Origin: an uncultured bacterium
GTDB taxonomy: Bacteria > Bacteroidota > Bacteroidia > Bacteroidales > UBA932
Assembly (NCBI GenBank): GCA_949300025.1
Contig: CASGCS010000020.1
Location: forward strand, 1 to 64,000
Direction: 5' to 3'
Length of the DNA: 64,000 bases
Shown here: positions 52,048 to 61,664 of the stretch, in pieces
How positions within the stretch are numbered: position 1 is the stretch's first letter
How the letters are laid out: every line of letters begins with the position of its first letter
The notes under the pieces: model-generated
What the model saw: only the letters and a program-made list of their open reading frames with translations
What the model was told of the DNA's origin: nothing
Databases searched by the model: none
Position numbers and translations under genes: made by a program

Positions 52048-53284
52048 CTTTTTCGTCTCCTGCGAGACGGTATTCAATCCGTCGCTGAAGGGGAAACCGG
52101 TTGTCGTGCTCTCGAACAATGACGGCTGTGTAATATCGCGTTCCCAGCAGGCCAAGGATGCCGGCATAAAGATGGGGCTGCCTGCCTATCAGATAGAGGA
52201 TGAAAGCATAATACTCTATTCAAGCAACTATATGCTTTACGGCGACATGAGCCGCAGGGTGATGTCGGTACTGGCAGATTCAATGCCCAACATACATGTA
52301 TATTCGATAGATGAGGCATTTGTGGATTTTACCGGTTTCAAGGTTTCGCAGATAGAGACAAAATGCAGGGAGGTAATAAGAGCCGTCAGGAAGTTTACCG
52401 GTATCCCTGTAAGCATAGGCGTCGCGCCCAATATGACCCTGGCCAAACTGGCCAACAGGTTTGCAAAACGCTACAAAGGATATAACGGCTACTGCGCCAT
52501 AGATGATGAAAGAAAGCGTCTCAAGGCACTGGAACTTTCAAAAATAGAGGATGTGTGGGGAATAGGGCGGCGCTATTCTGCCTTTCTCAAACGTCAGGGA
52601 ATTGTGACTGCCGCCGATTTTACGAGGCAGAGCGCCGCGTGTATAAAGCACTACATGAAACTGCCCGGACTGAGAACATATCAGGAACTTTACGGAGAGC
52701 AGGTCATAGAGCCGCGCAAATATGCGGCAAACAAATCTGTCTGCGTTTCGCGCAGTTTTGCAAAGGGGGTATCGGATATGCCTTCGCTTGAAGAGGCGGT
52801 GAGCAATTTCGCCTCTTCGTGTGCGGCCAAACTCAGGCGGCAGAAATCTGTCGCAACCTGCATTACTGCATTTATAATGACAAATTTCTATAATGAACGT
52901 TCCGACAAGTATTACAACAGCGTGACTGTTACAATGCAGCAGCCCTCCAACAATACGGTTGAGATTGTCCAGGCTGCGCTCAGGGCTCTTTCGCTGATTT
53001 TCAGGGAGGGTTATTCATACAGGAAGGCCGGTGTCATTGCAACCGAAATTTCGTCTGACAGATATGTGCAGCAGAATCTTTTTCATGAGGCAGACAATGA
53101 GCGGCTGGAGAGCATAAACAGGCTGCTGGACAATCTGAACTCCAAGTATGGAAAAAAGATGCTCAGGCTTGCCGTGGAGGGCGGGGTAAACGAGGAGCGG
53201 AACGAGGGGTGGAGAGCGCGTCGCGAGCACCTTTCAAAAAATTTTACTACAGATATGAAGGAAATCATAGAGGTTAAGGCTTGA
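52022..53284 (+). CDS. umuC: UmuC, DNA polymerase V catalytic subunit
   Basis: 420 residues. Y-family motifs: YAIVDCNNFFVSCETVFNPS, SNNDGCVISRS, YSIDEAFVDF (catalytic Asp-Glu), IPVSIGVAPNMTLAKLANRFAK and VWGIGRR. Full length. It performs translesion synthesis with the UmuD'-like protein overlapping its start. No LexA-type operator was recognised upstream. Confidence 0.94.
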   Translation: MYAIVDCNNFFVSCETVFNPSLKGKPVVVLSNNDGCVISRSQQAKDAGIKMGLPAYQIEDESIILYSSNYMLYGDMSRRVMSVLADSMPNIHVYSIDEAFVDFTGFKVSQIETKCREVIRAVRKFTGIPVSIGVAPNMTLAKLANRFAKRYKGYNGYCAIDDERKRLKALELSKIEDVWGIGRRYSAFLKRQGIVTAADFTRQSAACIKHYMKLPGLRTYQELYGEQVIEPRKYAANKSVCVSRSFAKGVSDMPSLEEAVSNFASSCAAKLRRQKSVATCITAFIMTNFYNERSDKYYNSVTVTMQQPSNNTVEIVQAALRALSLIFREGYSYRKAGVIATEISSDRYVQQNLFHEADNERLESINRLLDNLNSKYGKKMLRLAVEGGVNEERNEGWRARREHLSKNFTTDMKEIIEVKA

Positions 53285-53289
53285 TTTGC

Positions 53290-53297
53290 TATCTTTG
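53290..53297 (+). promoter_or_regulatory. -7 box of the SLC13 permease gene
   Basis: TATCTTTG, 28 bp before ATG 53326. Confidence 0.5.
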
Positions 53298-53325
53298 TGG
53301 TGATTACGATTTTATTTGATTTCCG

Positions 53326-55176
53326 ATGCTTGTAACGCTGATTACGCTTGTTATCGCCGCCATTTTCTTTATGAGCGGCAAGGTCCGTTCAGACCTCGTT
53401 GCGATATGTTCGCTTCTGGTTTTGCTCATATTCCATGTTCTGACTCCCGAAGAGGGGCTTTCCGGTTTTTCAAACTCGGTGGTCATTATGATGATAGGTC
53501 TTTTCGTGGTTGGCGGAGCGATATTCCAGACAGGTCTGGCCAAGATGATAGGCAGCAAGATACTCAAACTGGCCGGTAACAGCGAAACCAGGCTTTTCTT
53601 GCTGGTGATGCTTACAACGGCTGGAATAGGCGCTTTTGTGAGCAATACAGGAACCGTGGCGCTCATGTTGCCGATTGTAGTGAGCATGGCAATGAGTTCT
53701 GGGATAAATTCGAGCCGTCTGCTTATGCCGTTGGCCTTTGCAAGCAGCATGGGCGGCATGATGACCCTGATCGGTACCCCGCCGAACCTTATCATATCTG
53801 ATACGCTGGACAAGGCCGGTTACGGTTCTCTTTCCTTTTTCTCCTTCCTTCCCGTAGGTCTGGTATGCATTGCAGTTGGAACGCTTCTGCTCATGCCGCT
53901 TACCAAATGGTTCCTGGTAAAAAAAGAGAAAAAAGGTGTGGAAGGGCGCCGCAACAAATCCCTGGACCAGCTTGTAAAGGAGTACAGACTTCTGAACAAT
54001 CTCTTCAGGCTGAGTGTGGAGAAAGGCTCTGCGGCAGTCGGAAGAACAATCGCGGAACTCAACATACGGCACGAATATGGAATCAATATTCTGGAGATAA
54101 GAAGGCAGGCTGCCCCGCAGCACCGGTTTCTGAATACGGTAAAACAGTTCTATACTCCCGATACCGTTCTTGAAGAAGCAGATATACTGTATGTTTCGGG
54201 AACTCCGGAGCAGGTGGAGCGGATATGCAAGGATTTCGGCCTTATGCCTCTGGACGGCCATGTCTCTGAAAATACGGCCGGAGCTTCGCTCGATTTTTAT
54301 GATATAGGAATAGCCGAAGTGCTGCTTATGAACACTTCGCAGGTGGTGAACCGTACTGTAAAGGAGGTGAATTTCCGCGACAAGTTCAATGTTAATGTCT
54401 TGGGTATATGCAGAAAGAAAGAGTACCTGCTGCAGAATCTCGGAGAGGAGAAGATGCACGGCGGGGATATACTTCTGGTTCAGGGAGACTGGAAGGATAT
54501 AGCGCGGCTCTCACGCGAGGAGGAGAACTGGGTGGTGCTCGGGCAGCCTTTGGAGGAGGCGGCCAAGGTTACGTTGAACTACAAGGCTCCTGTAGCGGCG
54601 CTTATCATGCTGCTCATGATAGTTGTAATGGTTTTTGACTTTATCAAGATAGAGCCTGTGACGGCAGTGATGATAGCCGCCGTGCTTATGGTTATTACAG
54701 GGTGTCTGCGCAGCGTCGAGGCTGCATACAAGACTATAAACTGGGAGACGATAGTGCTTTTTGCGGCGATGATGCCCATGTCGCTTGCGCTTGAAAAGAC
54801 CGGCATATCTGAATATATATCAACGTTGCTGGCACAGAAACTCGGTGAAATGGGTCCAGTGTTTCTCTTGGGAGGCATCTATTTTACCGCCTCTCTGATG
54901 ACGATGTTCATAAGCAATACCGTGACCGCGCTTCTGATGGCGCCAATCGCGCTGCAGAGCGCCGTGCAGCTGGGGGTTAATCCGGTGCCGTTTCTCTTTG
55001 CGGTTACCGTGGCCTCGAGCATGTGCTTTGCCTCTCCATTCTCCACCCCTCCCAATGCGCTCGTAATGCCTGCCGGACAATATTCGTTCATGGATTATGT
55101 TAAGGTAGGGTTGCCGCTGCAGGTGGCAATGGGGCTTGTAATGATTGCCGTTCTGCCTTTGATGTTCCCCTTTTAG
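53326..55176 (+). CDS. SLC13-family permease with two RCK_C domains
   Basis: 616 residues. N-terminal and C-terminal membrane halves (ArsB/NhaD fold) flank two cytoplasmic TrkA_C/RCK_C domains (about 215-295 and 305-385). SNTGTVALMLPIVVSMA and MTLIGTPPNLIISD, repeated as ISNTVTALLMAPIAL and CFASPFSTPPNALVM, are the SNT hairpin motifs of DASS carriers. Likely sodium-coupled anion (sulfate or dicarboxylate) uptake; substrate unknown. Confidence 0.92.
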   Translation: MLVTLITLVIAAIFFMSGKVRSDLVAICSLLVLLIFHVLTPEEGLSGFSNSVVIMMIGLFVVGGAIFQTGLAKMIGSKILKLAGNSETRLFLLVMLTTAGIGAFVSNTGTVALMLPIVVSMAMSSGINSSRLLMPLAFASSMGGMMTLIGTPPNLIISDTLDKAGYGSLSFFSFLPVGLVCIAVGTLLLMPLTKWFLVKKEKKGVEGRRNKSLDQLVKEYRLLNNLFRLSVEKGSAAVGRTIAELNIRHEYGINILEIRRQAAPQHRFLNTVKQFYTPDTVLEEADILYVSGTPEQVERICKDFGLMPLDGHVSENTAGASLDFYDIGIAEVLLMNTSQVVNRTVKEVNFRDKFNVNVLGICRKKEYLLQNLGEEKMHGGDILLVQGDWKDIARLSREEENWVVLGQPLEEAAKVTLNYKAPVAALIMLLMIVVMVFDFIKIEPVTAVMIAAVLMVITGCLRSVEAAYKTINWETIVLFAAMMPMSLALEKTGISEYISTLLAQKLGEMGPVFLLGGIYFTASLMTMFISNTVTALLMAPIALQSAVQLGVNPVPFLFAVTVASSMCFASPFSTPPNALVMPAGQYSFMDYVKVGLPLQVAMGLVMIAVLPLMFPF

Positions 55177-55267
55177 GTTTTTTTTGTAGTTTTGCAGAAT
55201 TCCGGCAAAAGGCGCTCTTGCTGTCGGAATGTCATGTTTTAATGATAAATATGTTAATTTTAATAAT

Positions 55268-57280
55268 ATGAAAAAGTTATTGATGTCTGTCTTTTCAGTA
55301 ATGATGCTGGCTGCATGCCAGGGCGGCGGGGACAAGGTTCCTGCAATAAATGTGAAGGATATGGATTTGTCTGTCTCTCCCGGTGAGGATTTTTATCTTT
55401 ATGCAAACGGCGGGTGGAAAAAGAACAATCCTCTGAAACCGGAATTTGCCCGTTTCGGCTCATTCGACGTACTTCGCGAAAATAACGAAATACGCTTGAA
55501 CGAACTCTTTGCCGAGATGGCGAAACTCTCTCCGGAGCAGGGGACCGTAGACCAGAAGATAGTGGATCTCTACAAGCAGGGGCTCGATTCTGCAAGGCTT
55601 AACAGCGAGGGCGGTGCACCGGTCAAGAAGTATGTGGATTCCATATATGCGGCGGCAGGCAAGGATGAACTGGTAAAGGTGCTTGCAAATCAGAATAAAT
55701 ATGGTGAAGGAGGCTTTTTCAGCGTAGGCGTCTCTGCAGACCTTATGAACAGCAAGATGCAGATCCTTTACCTTGCACAGAGCGGATTGGGTATGGGCAA
55801 CCGCGACTATTATGTAGATACTGCAAATGCAAAACTGCATGAGGGCTATACAAACATGCTTGCCAGATTTTTTGAAATAAGCGGTTATGACAATGCCGCA
55901 CAGAGGGCTGCTAATGCAGTGAAGATAGAAGACCGTCTGGCTGAATTTTCGTGGAGCAGCGTTCAGAACCGCGATTATACAAAGCAGTATAATCCCATGA
56001 GCACCGAGCAGATCTGCAAAAGGTGGAACGGTTTCGATTTTGCAACGTTCTTCCAGGTGCTGGGAATACCGGCTCAGGAGAAGATCATAGTTCAGCAGCC
56101 TTCGTTCTTCGACGGCTTCAGCAAACTCTTCGCTTCCGCCTCTTTGGACGAGTTGAAGGACTACATGGCGGCAGGTCTGCTGAGCAGCGCCGCAGGGTCG
56201 CTTTCAGATGAATATTACGATGCCTCTTTCGACTTTTTCAGCACCCAGATGAACGGTGTTACAGAGAAGAAACCGAGATGGAAACGCGCAATGAGTGTTC
56301 CTAACGGCATTCTCGGCGAGGCTGTCGGACAGATGTATGTGAAAAAGTATTTCCCTGAAGAGTACAAGCAGAAGGTGTTGGATCTGGTACGCCAGCTTCA
56401 GGTTTCGCTCGGCCAGCATATAGATTCTCTTGCATGGATGAGCGATTCCACAAAGGCCTATGCACGCGAAAAACTCGATGCGTTTACCGTTAAAATAGGT
56501 TATCCAGACAAATGGAAGGATTATAGCACTTTGAACATAGACCCAGAACTGAGTTATTTCGAGAACCTGCGTGCAGCGAGCGCATGGTATGTGGCAGACA
56601 ACCTGAGCAAGTTAGGCCAGCCTACAGACCCCGACGAGTGGGGAATGACGCCTCAGACCGTAAACGCATATTATAACCCTACTACAAATGAAATCTGCTT
56701 CCCGGCAGCAATTCTCCAGCCGCCCTTCTTCAATGCAGATGCAGACGATGCCGTAAATTACGGTGCGATAGGAGTTGTAATAGGCCATGAGATGACTCAC
56801 GGCTTCGACGACCAGGGACGTCTTTTCGACAAAGAGGGCAATATGACCAACTGGTGGACTCCGGAGGATGAAGCTGCATTCAAGGAGAGGACTGCCATAC
56901 TGGAAAAACAGTACAGCGAAGTGGAGATTCTGCCCGGTATCCATGCCGACGGAGCCTTGACTTTAGGCGAGAACATTGCTGACCATGGCGGAATAAGCAT
57001 TGCATGGACAGCACTGCACAATGCTCTTGGCGGAGTTGAACCTGAGCCGATAGACGGGTTTACCGCAGCACAGCGTTTCTTTATAGGCTATGCTCACCTG
57101 TGGGCAGACAATGCCACCGATGAGGCAAAGGCCCGCCTTAACAAAATTGATGTGCACTCGCTTGCAGAGGAGCGCGTTAATGTGGCTGTAAGGAATTTCC
57201 CCTTCTTCTTTGAGGCATTCGGAATCAAGGAGGGAGACAAGATGTGGAGACCAGAAGAGGAGCGCGTCTCAATCTGGTAG
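55268..57280 (+). CDS. M13-family metallopeptidase lipoprotein (PepO-like)
   Basis: 670 residues from ATG 55268. Lipobox LAAC with Cys 17. Zinc motif VIGHEMTHGFDDQG (about 510-523), third ligand in GENIADHGGISIAW (about 569-582), and NAYYNPTTNEICFPAAILQPPFF, all diagnostic of M13. Exported, probably attached to the outer or inner membrane, degrades peptides. Promoter box TAGTTTTG at 55187-55194. Confidence 0.94.
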   Translation: MKKLLMSVFSVMMLAACQGGGDKVPAINVKDMDLSVSPGEDFYLYANGGWKKNNPLKPEFARFGSFDVLRENNEIRLNELFAEMAKLSPEQGTVDQKIVDLYKQGLDSARLNSEGGAPVKKYVDSIYAAAGKDELVKVLANQNKYGEGGFFSVGVSADLMNSKMQILYLAQSGLGMGNRDYYVDTANAKLHEGYTNMLARFFEISGYDNAAQRAANAVKIEDRLAEFSWSSVQNRDYTKQYNPMSTEQICKRWNGFDFATFFQVLGIPAQEKIIVQQPSFFDGFSKLFASASLDELKDYMAAGLLSSAAGSLSDEYYDASFDFFSTQMNGVTEKKPRWKRAMSVPNGILGEAVGQMYVKKYFPEEYKQKVLDLVRQLQVSLGQHIDSLAWMSDSTKAYAREKLDAFTVKIGYPDKWKDYSTLNIDPELSYFENLRAASAWYVADNLSKLGQPTDPDEWGMTPQTVNAYYNPTTNEICFPAAILQPPFFNADADDAVNYGAIGVVIGHEMTHGFDDQGRLFDKEGNMTNWWTPEDEAAFKERTAILEKQYSEVEILPGIHADGALTLGENIADHGGISIAWTALHNALGGVEPEPIDGFTAAQRFFIGYAHLWADNATDEAKARLNKIDVHSLAEERVNVAVRNFPFFFEAFGIKEGDKMWRPEEERVSIW

Positions 57281-57314
57281 TTCAATGGTAACAGAATTTG
57301 TTCAGAGGTAAAGT

Positions 57315-57911
57315 ATGAGCATGGATATGGATCGTGTGAGCTACGCGCTCGGGATGAGCGTTGCCAACAATATAAAGGCTTCCGGAGTAAAGAATCTCAA
57401 GGTTGCGGACTTTGCCGCTGCGATGGAGGATATTTTTGCCGGAAAGAGGTGCAGAATGGAGGCGCATGAGGCGCAGGAACTCTTGAACGGCTTCTTCAGG
57501 GAGCTGCAGCAGTCGCAGATAAGGGAGATGAAAGAGGAGGGTGAGAAGTTTCTTGCAGAAAACGGCAGGAAAGAGGGGGTTGTCACTCTTCCGAGCGGCT
57601 TGCAGTACAAAGTCCTGAAAGAGGGCAAGGGGGCGAAACCTGCGGCGGAGGGGAAGGTGAAGTGCCATTATGAGGGAAAACTTGTAAACGGCACGGTGTT
57701 CGACAGTTCCTATGCACGCAATGCTCCGGCAGTATTTCCTGTAAACGGAGTAATCCAGGGATGGGTAGAGGCTCTGCAGCTTATGAATGAAGGTTCTCAG
57801 TGGGAGTTGTATATCCCGTACAACCTTGCATACGGCGAGAGGGGTGCTGGAGAGTCCATTCCTCCATATGCGGCCCTTGTCTTCAAGGTGGAACTCTTGG
57901 AGGTGCTGTAG
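57315..57911 (+). CDS. FKBP-type peptidyl-prolyl isomerase
   Basis: 198 residues. N-terminal FKBP_N dimerisation domain (about 3-85), then FKBP domain: VTLPSGLQYKVLKEG, VKCHYEGKLVNGTVFDSS, VIQGWVEALQLMNEGSQWEL and YIPYNLAYGERGAGESIPPY. FkpA/Mip layout but no signal peptide is visible. 35 bp after the M13 gene. Confidence 0.94.
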   Translation: MSMDMDRVSYALGMSVANNIKASGVKNLKVADFAAAMEDIFAGKRCRMEAHEAQELLNGFFRELQQSQIREMKEEGEKFLAENGRKEGVVTLPSGLQYKVLKEGKGAKPAAEGKVKCHYEGKLVNGTVFDSSYARNAPAVFPVNGVIQGWVEALQLMNEGSQWELYIPYNLAYGERGAGESIPPYAALVFKVELLEVL

Positions 57912-57978
57912 TATAGGCGGTCGGGAATGGTGTCTGGGCAGTTCTCTGTCGGGATACCTAATTATAAATCTGCAAATT

Positions 57979-60282
57979 ATGAAACTGAAAAATCCTCTGC
58001 TCTGTGCAATTATGGGTGTAATGGTTCTAATTTCTTGTGATATGCAGAAATGGAAAGAGAGCGAATGCGACGGCTACCGTCTGATTACCCAGAAGGGCGG
58101 GGCAACGCTCGGTTATTCTCCGGAATCGGGGATAAAAATCATTTGCCGCGACGGATATGCCTTCAAGGATCTTGACGGCGACGGTGAACTGGATATCTAC
58201 GAGGACTGGCGCCTGCCGGCAGAAAAGCGGGCGGAGGACCTTGCAGGCAAACTCTCCATTGAGGAGATTGCCGGGCTGATGCTCTACAGCAACCATCAGG
58301 CGATACCGGCAACTTCTTACGATGTCTCTCCATACAACGGAAAGCCCTATTCGGCAGGAGAGGCAAAGCCTTGGGAGATTACGGACCACCAGAAAAAGTT
58401 TCTTAAAGACGACCATCTGCGCCATATTCTGGTTACCATCATAGAATCTCCAGAGGTGGCGGCACGTTGGAACAATGCCGTACAGGCTTATGTGGAGGGG
58501 CTGGGCCACGGGATTCCTGCAAATAATTCATCGGACCCGCGGCACTCTGCAAAGGCAGATGACGAGTTCAACGCCGGAGGAGGCGGAAAGATTTCCACAT
58601 GGCCCTCCACTTTGGGGCTGGCCGCCACATTCTCTCCGCAACTGATGGAGAGGTTCGGTGAAATTGCATCGGAGGAGTGCCGGGCGCTGGGTTTTGCAAC
58701 TGCCCTCTCTCCGCAGATAGATATAGCCACAGACCCGCGCTGGTACCGTTTCAGCAGTACCATGGGCGAAGACCCGAGGCTTGCCGCAGATTTGGCGCGC
58801 GCCTACTGCGACGGATTCCAAACTTCAAAGGGAGATGCAGAGATTTCAGGCGGCTGGGGCTATCGGAGTGTGAATGCAATGGCAAAGCACTGGCCGGGCG
58901 GAGGCGCATGCGAGAGCGGCCGCGATGCTCATTACGGCTTTGGCAAGTACGCTGTCTATCCCAATGGAAATATTGCGTTGCACAAGATCCCCTTTTTGGA
59001 GGGTGCATTCAAACTGAAAGGCAAGACGGGAGCCGCTTCGGCTGTCATGCCTTATTATACTATTTCTTACGGACAGGGAAGCGAGAATGTCGCAAACTGT
59101 TATGACCCGGACATCATTACCCGCCAGTTGCGAAAGGAGGCGGGTTACGACGGCGTTATCTGCACAGACTGGGTCGTTACGGCTGATGAACTGCATCCCG
59201 GCATTCACGGTGGAAAGCCGTGGGGAGTGGAACATCTTACCGTAGCGGAGCGGCATTATAAGGCGCTTATGGCAGGTGTAGACCAGTTCGGCGGTAACAA
59301 TGATATGAAACCTGTCCTGGAGGCATACAGGATGGGAGTGGAGGAGCATGGTGAGGAGTGGATGCAGGCGCGTATGAGAGCCTCCGCCCGCCGCCTTCTG
59401 CTAAATATATTCAGGACGGGGCTGTTTGAAAATCCATATCTAGACCCTGCGCATACCGTTGAGGTTGTAGGTTGCCCCGAATATATGGCGGAGGGGTATC
59501 AGGCGCAGGTGAAGAGTACCGTAATGCTCAAGAACCATAACAACGTGCTCCCTTTGAAGGGAAGGAAAAAGGCGTATATTCCACAGCGTTACTGTCCGGA
59601 GTACAAAAACTTCTGGGGCGGCACCGTGCCGGAGAGCAAAGTGGCACCGGTGAGCGCGTCACTGGGGTCAAAATATTTCGACCTTGTGGATAACCCGGAG
59701 GAGGCAGATGTGGCGTTGGTTTTCATAGAATCGCCCAAGGGCGGCTGGGGCTACAGCATGGATGACGTAAAGAACGGCGGTAACGGTTATCTGCCTATCA
59801 GCCTGCAATATAATGACTATACTGCAACTTCGGCCCGTCAGACGAGCATTGCAGGAGGTGACCCTTACGAGAATTTTACCAACCGCAGCTATCGCGGCAA
59901 ATCAACCTCTACTGCAAACAGGTGCGATATGGAACTTGTGGTGAATACCAAAAAGGCGATGGGCGGGCGTCCGGTGATTGTTTCCGTAAAGATAAGCAAC
60001 CCGCTTGTGATGAAAGAGATAGAGCCTTATGCAGATGCCCTCTTCGTTACATTCAACGTGCAGAATCAGGTTATCCTCGATCTGGCAACCGGCAGGTACG
60101 AACCTTCGGGACTGCTTCCGTTCCAGATGCCGGCCGATATGGAGACAGTCGAGGCTCAGGCAGAAGATACCCCGCGCGATATGCGCTGCCATACCGACTC
60201 CGACGGCCATACATACGACTTTGCCTACGGCATGAACTGGAGCGGTGTCATCAAGGACAAGAGGACCGAGAGGTATAATTAA
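57979..60282 (+). CDS. glycoside hydrolase family 3 lipoprotein
   Basis: 767 residues from ATG 57979. Lipobox LISC. GH3 N-terminal barrel: STWPSTLGLAATFSPQLMER, NAMAKHWPGGGACESGRDAH (substrate Lys-His), nucleophile Asp in YDGVICTDWVVTAD (about 388-401), then the C-terminal alpha/beta sandwich with VALVFIESPKGGWGY and GRYEPSGLLPFQMP. Likely exo-acting beta-glucosidase-type enzyme; sugar specificity unknown. Confidence 0.93.
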   Translation: MKLKNPLLCAIMGVMVLISCDMQKWKESECDGYRLITQKGGATLGYSPESGIKIICRDGYAFKDLDGDGELDIYEDWRLPAEKRAEDLAGKLSIEEIAGLMLYSNHQAIPATSYDVSPYNGKPYSAGEAKPWEITDHQKKFLKDDHLRHILVTIIESPEVAARWNNAVQAYVEGLGHGIPANNSSDPRHSAKADDEFNAGGGGKISTWPSTLGLAATFSPQLMERFGEIASEECRALGFATALSPQIDIATDPRWYRFSSTMGEDPRLAADLARAYCDGFQTSKGDAEISGGWGYRSVNAMAKHWPGGGACESGRDAHYGFGKYAVYPNGNIALHKIPFLEGAFKLKGKTGAASAVMPYYTISYGQGSENVANCYDPDIITRQLRKEAGYDGVICTDWVVTADELHPGIHGGKPWGVEHLTVAERHYKALMAGVDQFGGNNDMKPVLEAYRMGVEEHGEEWMQARMRASARRLLLNIFRTGLFENPYLDPAHTVEVVGCPEYMAEGYQAQVKSTVMLKNHNNVLPLKGRKKAYIPQRYCPEYKNFWGGTVPESKVAPVSASLGSKYFDLVDNPEEADVALVFIESPKGGWGYSMDDVKNGGNGYLPISLQYNDYTATSARQTSIAGGDPYENFTNRSYRGKSTSTANRCDMELVVNTKKAMGGRPVIVSVKISNPLVMKEIEPYADALFVTFNVQNQVILDLATGRYEPSGLLPFQMPADMETVEAQAEDTPRDMRCHTDSDGHTYDFAYGMNWSGVIKDKRTERYN

Positions 60283-60284
60283 AA

Positions 60285-60475
60285 TCATAAAGGCCGAAGT
60301 TCCACCGTCATTCCCATCGCTGCTGCTATTTTGTAAAGTGTTGCTACTGTAGGAATTGTCAGCCCTCGCTCTATCCTGGAAATATACCCTTTGTCTGCAC
60401 CTATGCGCTTAGCAAGTTCTGCTTGTGTAAGTCCTGCATTTTTTCTGGCATCAAGGAGAATCTGCGCATTGTATT
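60285..60475 (-). pseudogene. 5'-truncated XRE-family regulator
   Basis: The minus strand reads NAQILLDARKNAGLTQAELA followed by KRIGADKGYISRIERGLTIP and ends MGMTVELRPL, a complete helix-turn-helix. The frame meets a stop just before NAQ with no ATG between, so the start is lost or uses a rare codon. It resembles HigA-type antitoxins, but no toxin gene is adjacent. Confidence 0.6.
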
Positions 60476-60512
60476 ATTATAAAACTAAAAAGTTCAGACG
60501 TGAACAAACAAA

Positions 60513-60545
60513 AAGTCTCCATAACTTCAAAAGTTACAGAGACTT
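60513..60545. terminator. hairpin terminator
   Basis: AAGTCTC/GAGACTT with inner TAACTT/AAGTTA around a 3-nt loop; ends the GGGtGRT operon or the XRE remnant. The 353-bp gap 60283-60635 holds only this and the XRE remnant. Confidence 0.65.
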
Positions 60546-60635
60546 GTTATTTCATTCATAAAATTGTATGAATGGATGGATTTCAAGGCTTGCGAACGGG
60601 CATAACGCAGAAAGCCGCCATTCAGGCAATTTTGA

Positions 60636-61649
60636 TTACTTGCTGAGTGCAGTAGCCACATCCACAGCGACAGCCACGGTACATCCGACCATAGGGTTGT
60701 TTCCTATTCCGAGGAATCCCATCATTTCAACGTGGGCGGGAACAGATGATGAACCTGCAAACTGTGCATCAGAGTGCATACGGCCCATGGTGTCGGTCAT
60801 ACCGTATGAAGCGGGACCTGCCGCCATGTTGTCGGGGTGAAGTGTTCTTCCCGTACCGCCGCCCGATGCAACAGAAAAATAGGGTTTGCCTGCAAGAGTT
60901 CTCTCTTTCTTGTAGGTACCTGCAACAGGATGCTGGAAACGGGTGGGATTTGTAGAGTTACCTGTAATGGATACATCTACGCCCTCTTTCCACATGATTG
61001 CAACGCCTTCGCGTACATCGTCTGCACCATAGCAGCGAACCTTTGCGCGGGGACCGTCTGAATAGGGAATCTCACGCACAATCTTGAGTTCTGATGTAAA
61101 GTAATCGAACTCTGTCTGAACGTATGTAAAGCCGTTGATTCTGGAAATAATCTGTGCGGCATCCTTTCCAAGTCCGTTGAGAATGCAGCGCAGGGGTTCT
61201 TTTCTAACTTTGTCTGCCTTTGCCGCAATCTTGATGGCGCCTTCGGCAGCAGCGAACGATTCGTGGCCCGCGAGGAATGCGAAGCATTTTGTCTCCTCTC
61301 TCAAAAGGCGTGCAGCAAGGTTGCCGTGCCCCAGACCTACTTTTCTGTCATCTGCAACTGAACCGGGGATGCAGAATGACTGCAAACCTATTCCTATGGC
61401 TTCGGCAGCATCTGCCGCATTCTTGCAGCCTTTCTTTATTGCAATGGCAGCTCCCACCACATAAGCCCATTTTGCATTCTCGAAACAGATGGGCTGTGTC
61501 TCCTCGCAAGTTTTGTAGGGGTCTATTCCATATTTGTCGCAAATCTGGTTTGCCTCCTCTATGCTTGAAATGCCGTTTTCGCTCAGCGCCTTGTTTATCT
61601 GCGCCATTCTACGGTCCTGACTCTCGAATTTAACTTCTCTTATAGCCAT
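60636..61649 (-). CDS. GGGtGRT-family protein
   Basis: 337 residues. The name-giving motif is in VASGGGTGRTLHPDN (about 277-291), and Cys residues occur in ETQPICFE and NGF-regions. The protein family is conserved in anaerobes and is of unknown function. Encoded 15 bp downstream of a NifU-like scaffold gene, a pairing that is conserved and hints at an Fe-S enzyme. Confidence 0.88.
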   Translation of the reverse strand: MAIREVKFESQDRRMAQINKALSENGISSIEEANQICDKYGIDPYKTCEETQPICFENAKWAYVVGAAIAIKKGCKNAADAAEAIGIGLQSFCIPGSVADDRKVGLGHGNLAARLLREETKCFAFLAGHESFAAAEGAIKIAAKADKVRKEPLRCILNGLGKDAAQIISRINGFTYVQTEFDYFTSELKIVREIPYSDGPRAKVRCYGADDVREGVAIMWKEGVDVSITGNSTNPTRFQHPVAGTYKKERTLAGKPYFSVASGGGTGRTLHPDNMAAGPASYGMTDTMGRMHSDAQFAGSSSVPAHVEMMGFLGIGNNPMVGCTVAVAVDVATALSK

Positions 61650-61664
61650 TTTCTTTCCTCCTAA

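Noticed and set aside
53470..54459. Minus-strand open frame of 329 codons
   Set aside because: Antisense to the SLC13 permease; composition (Tyr, His and Arg rich) is typical of an antisense shadow.
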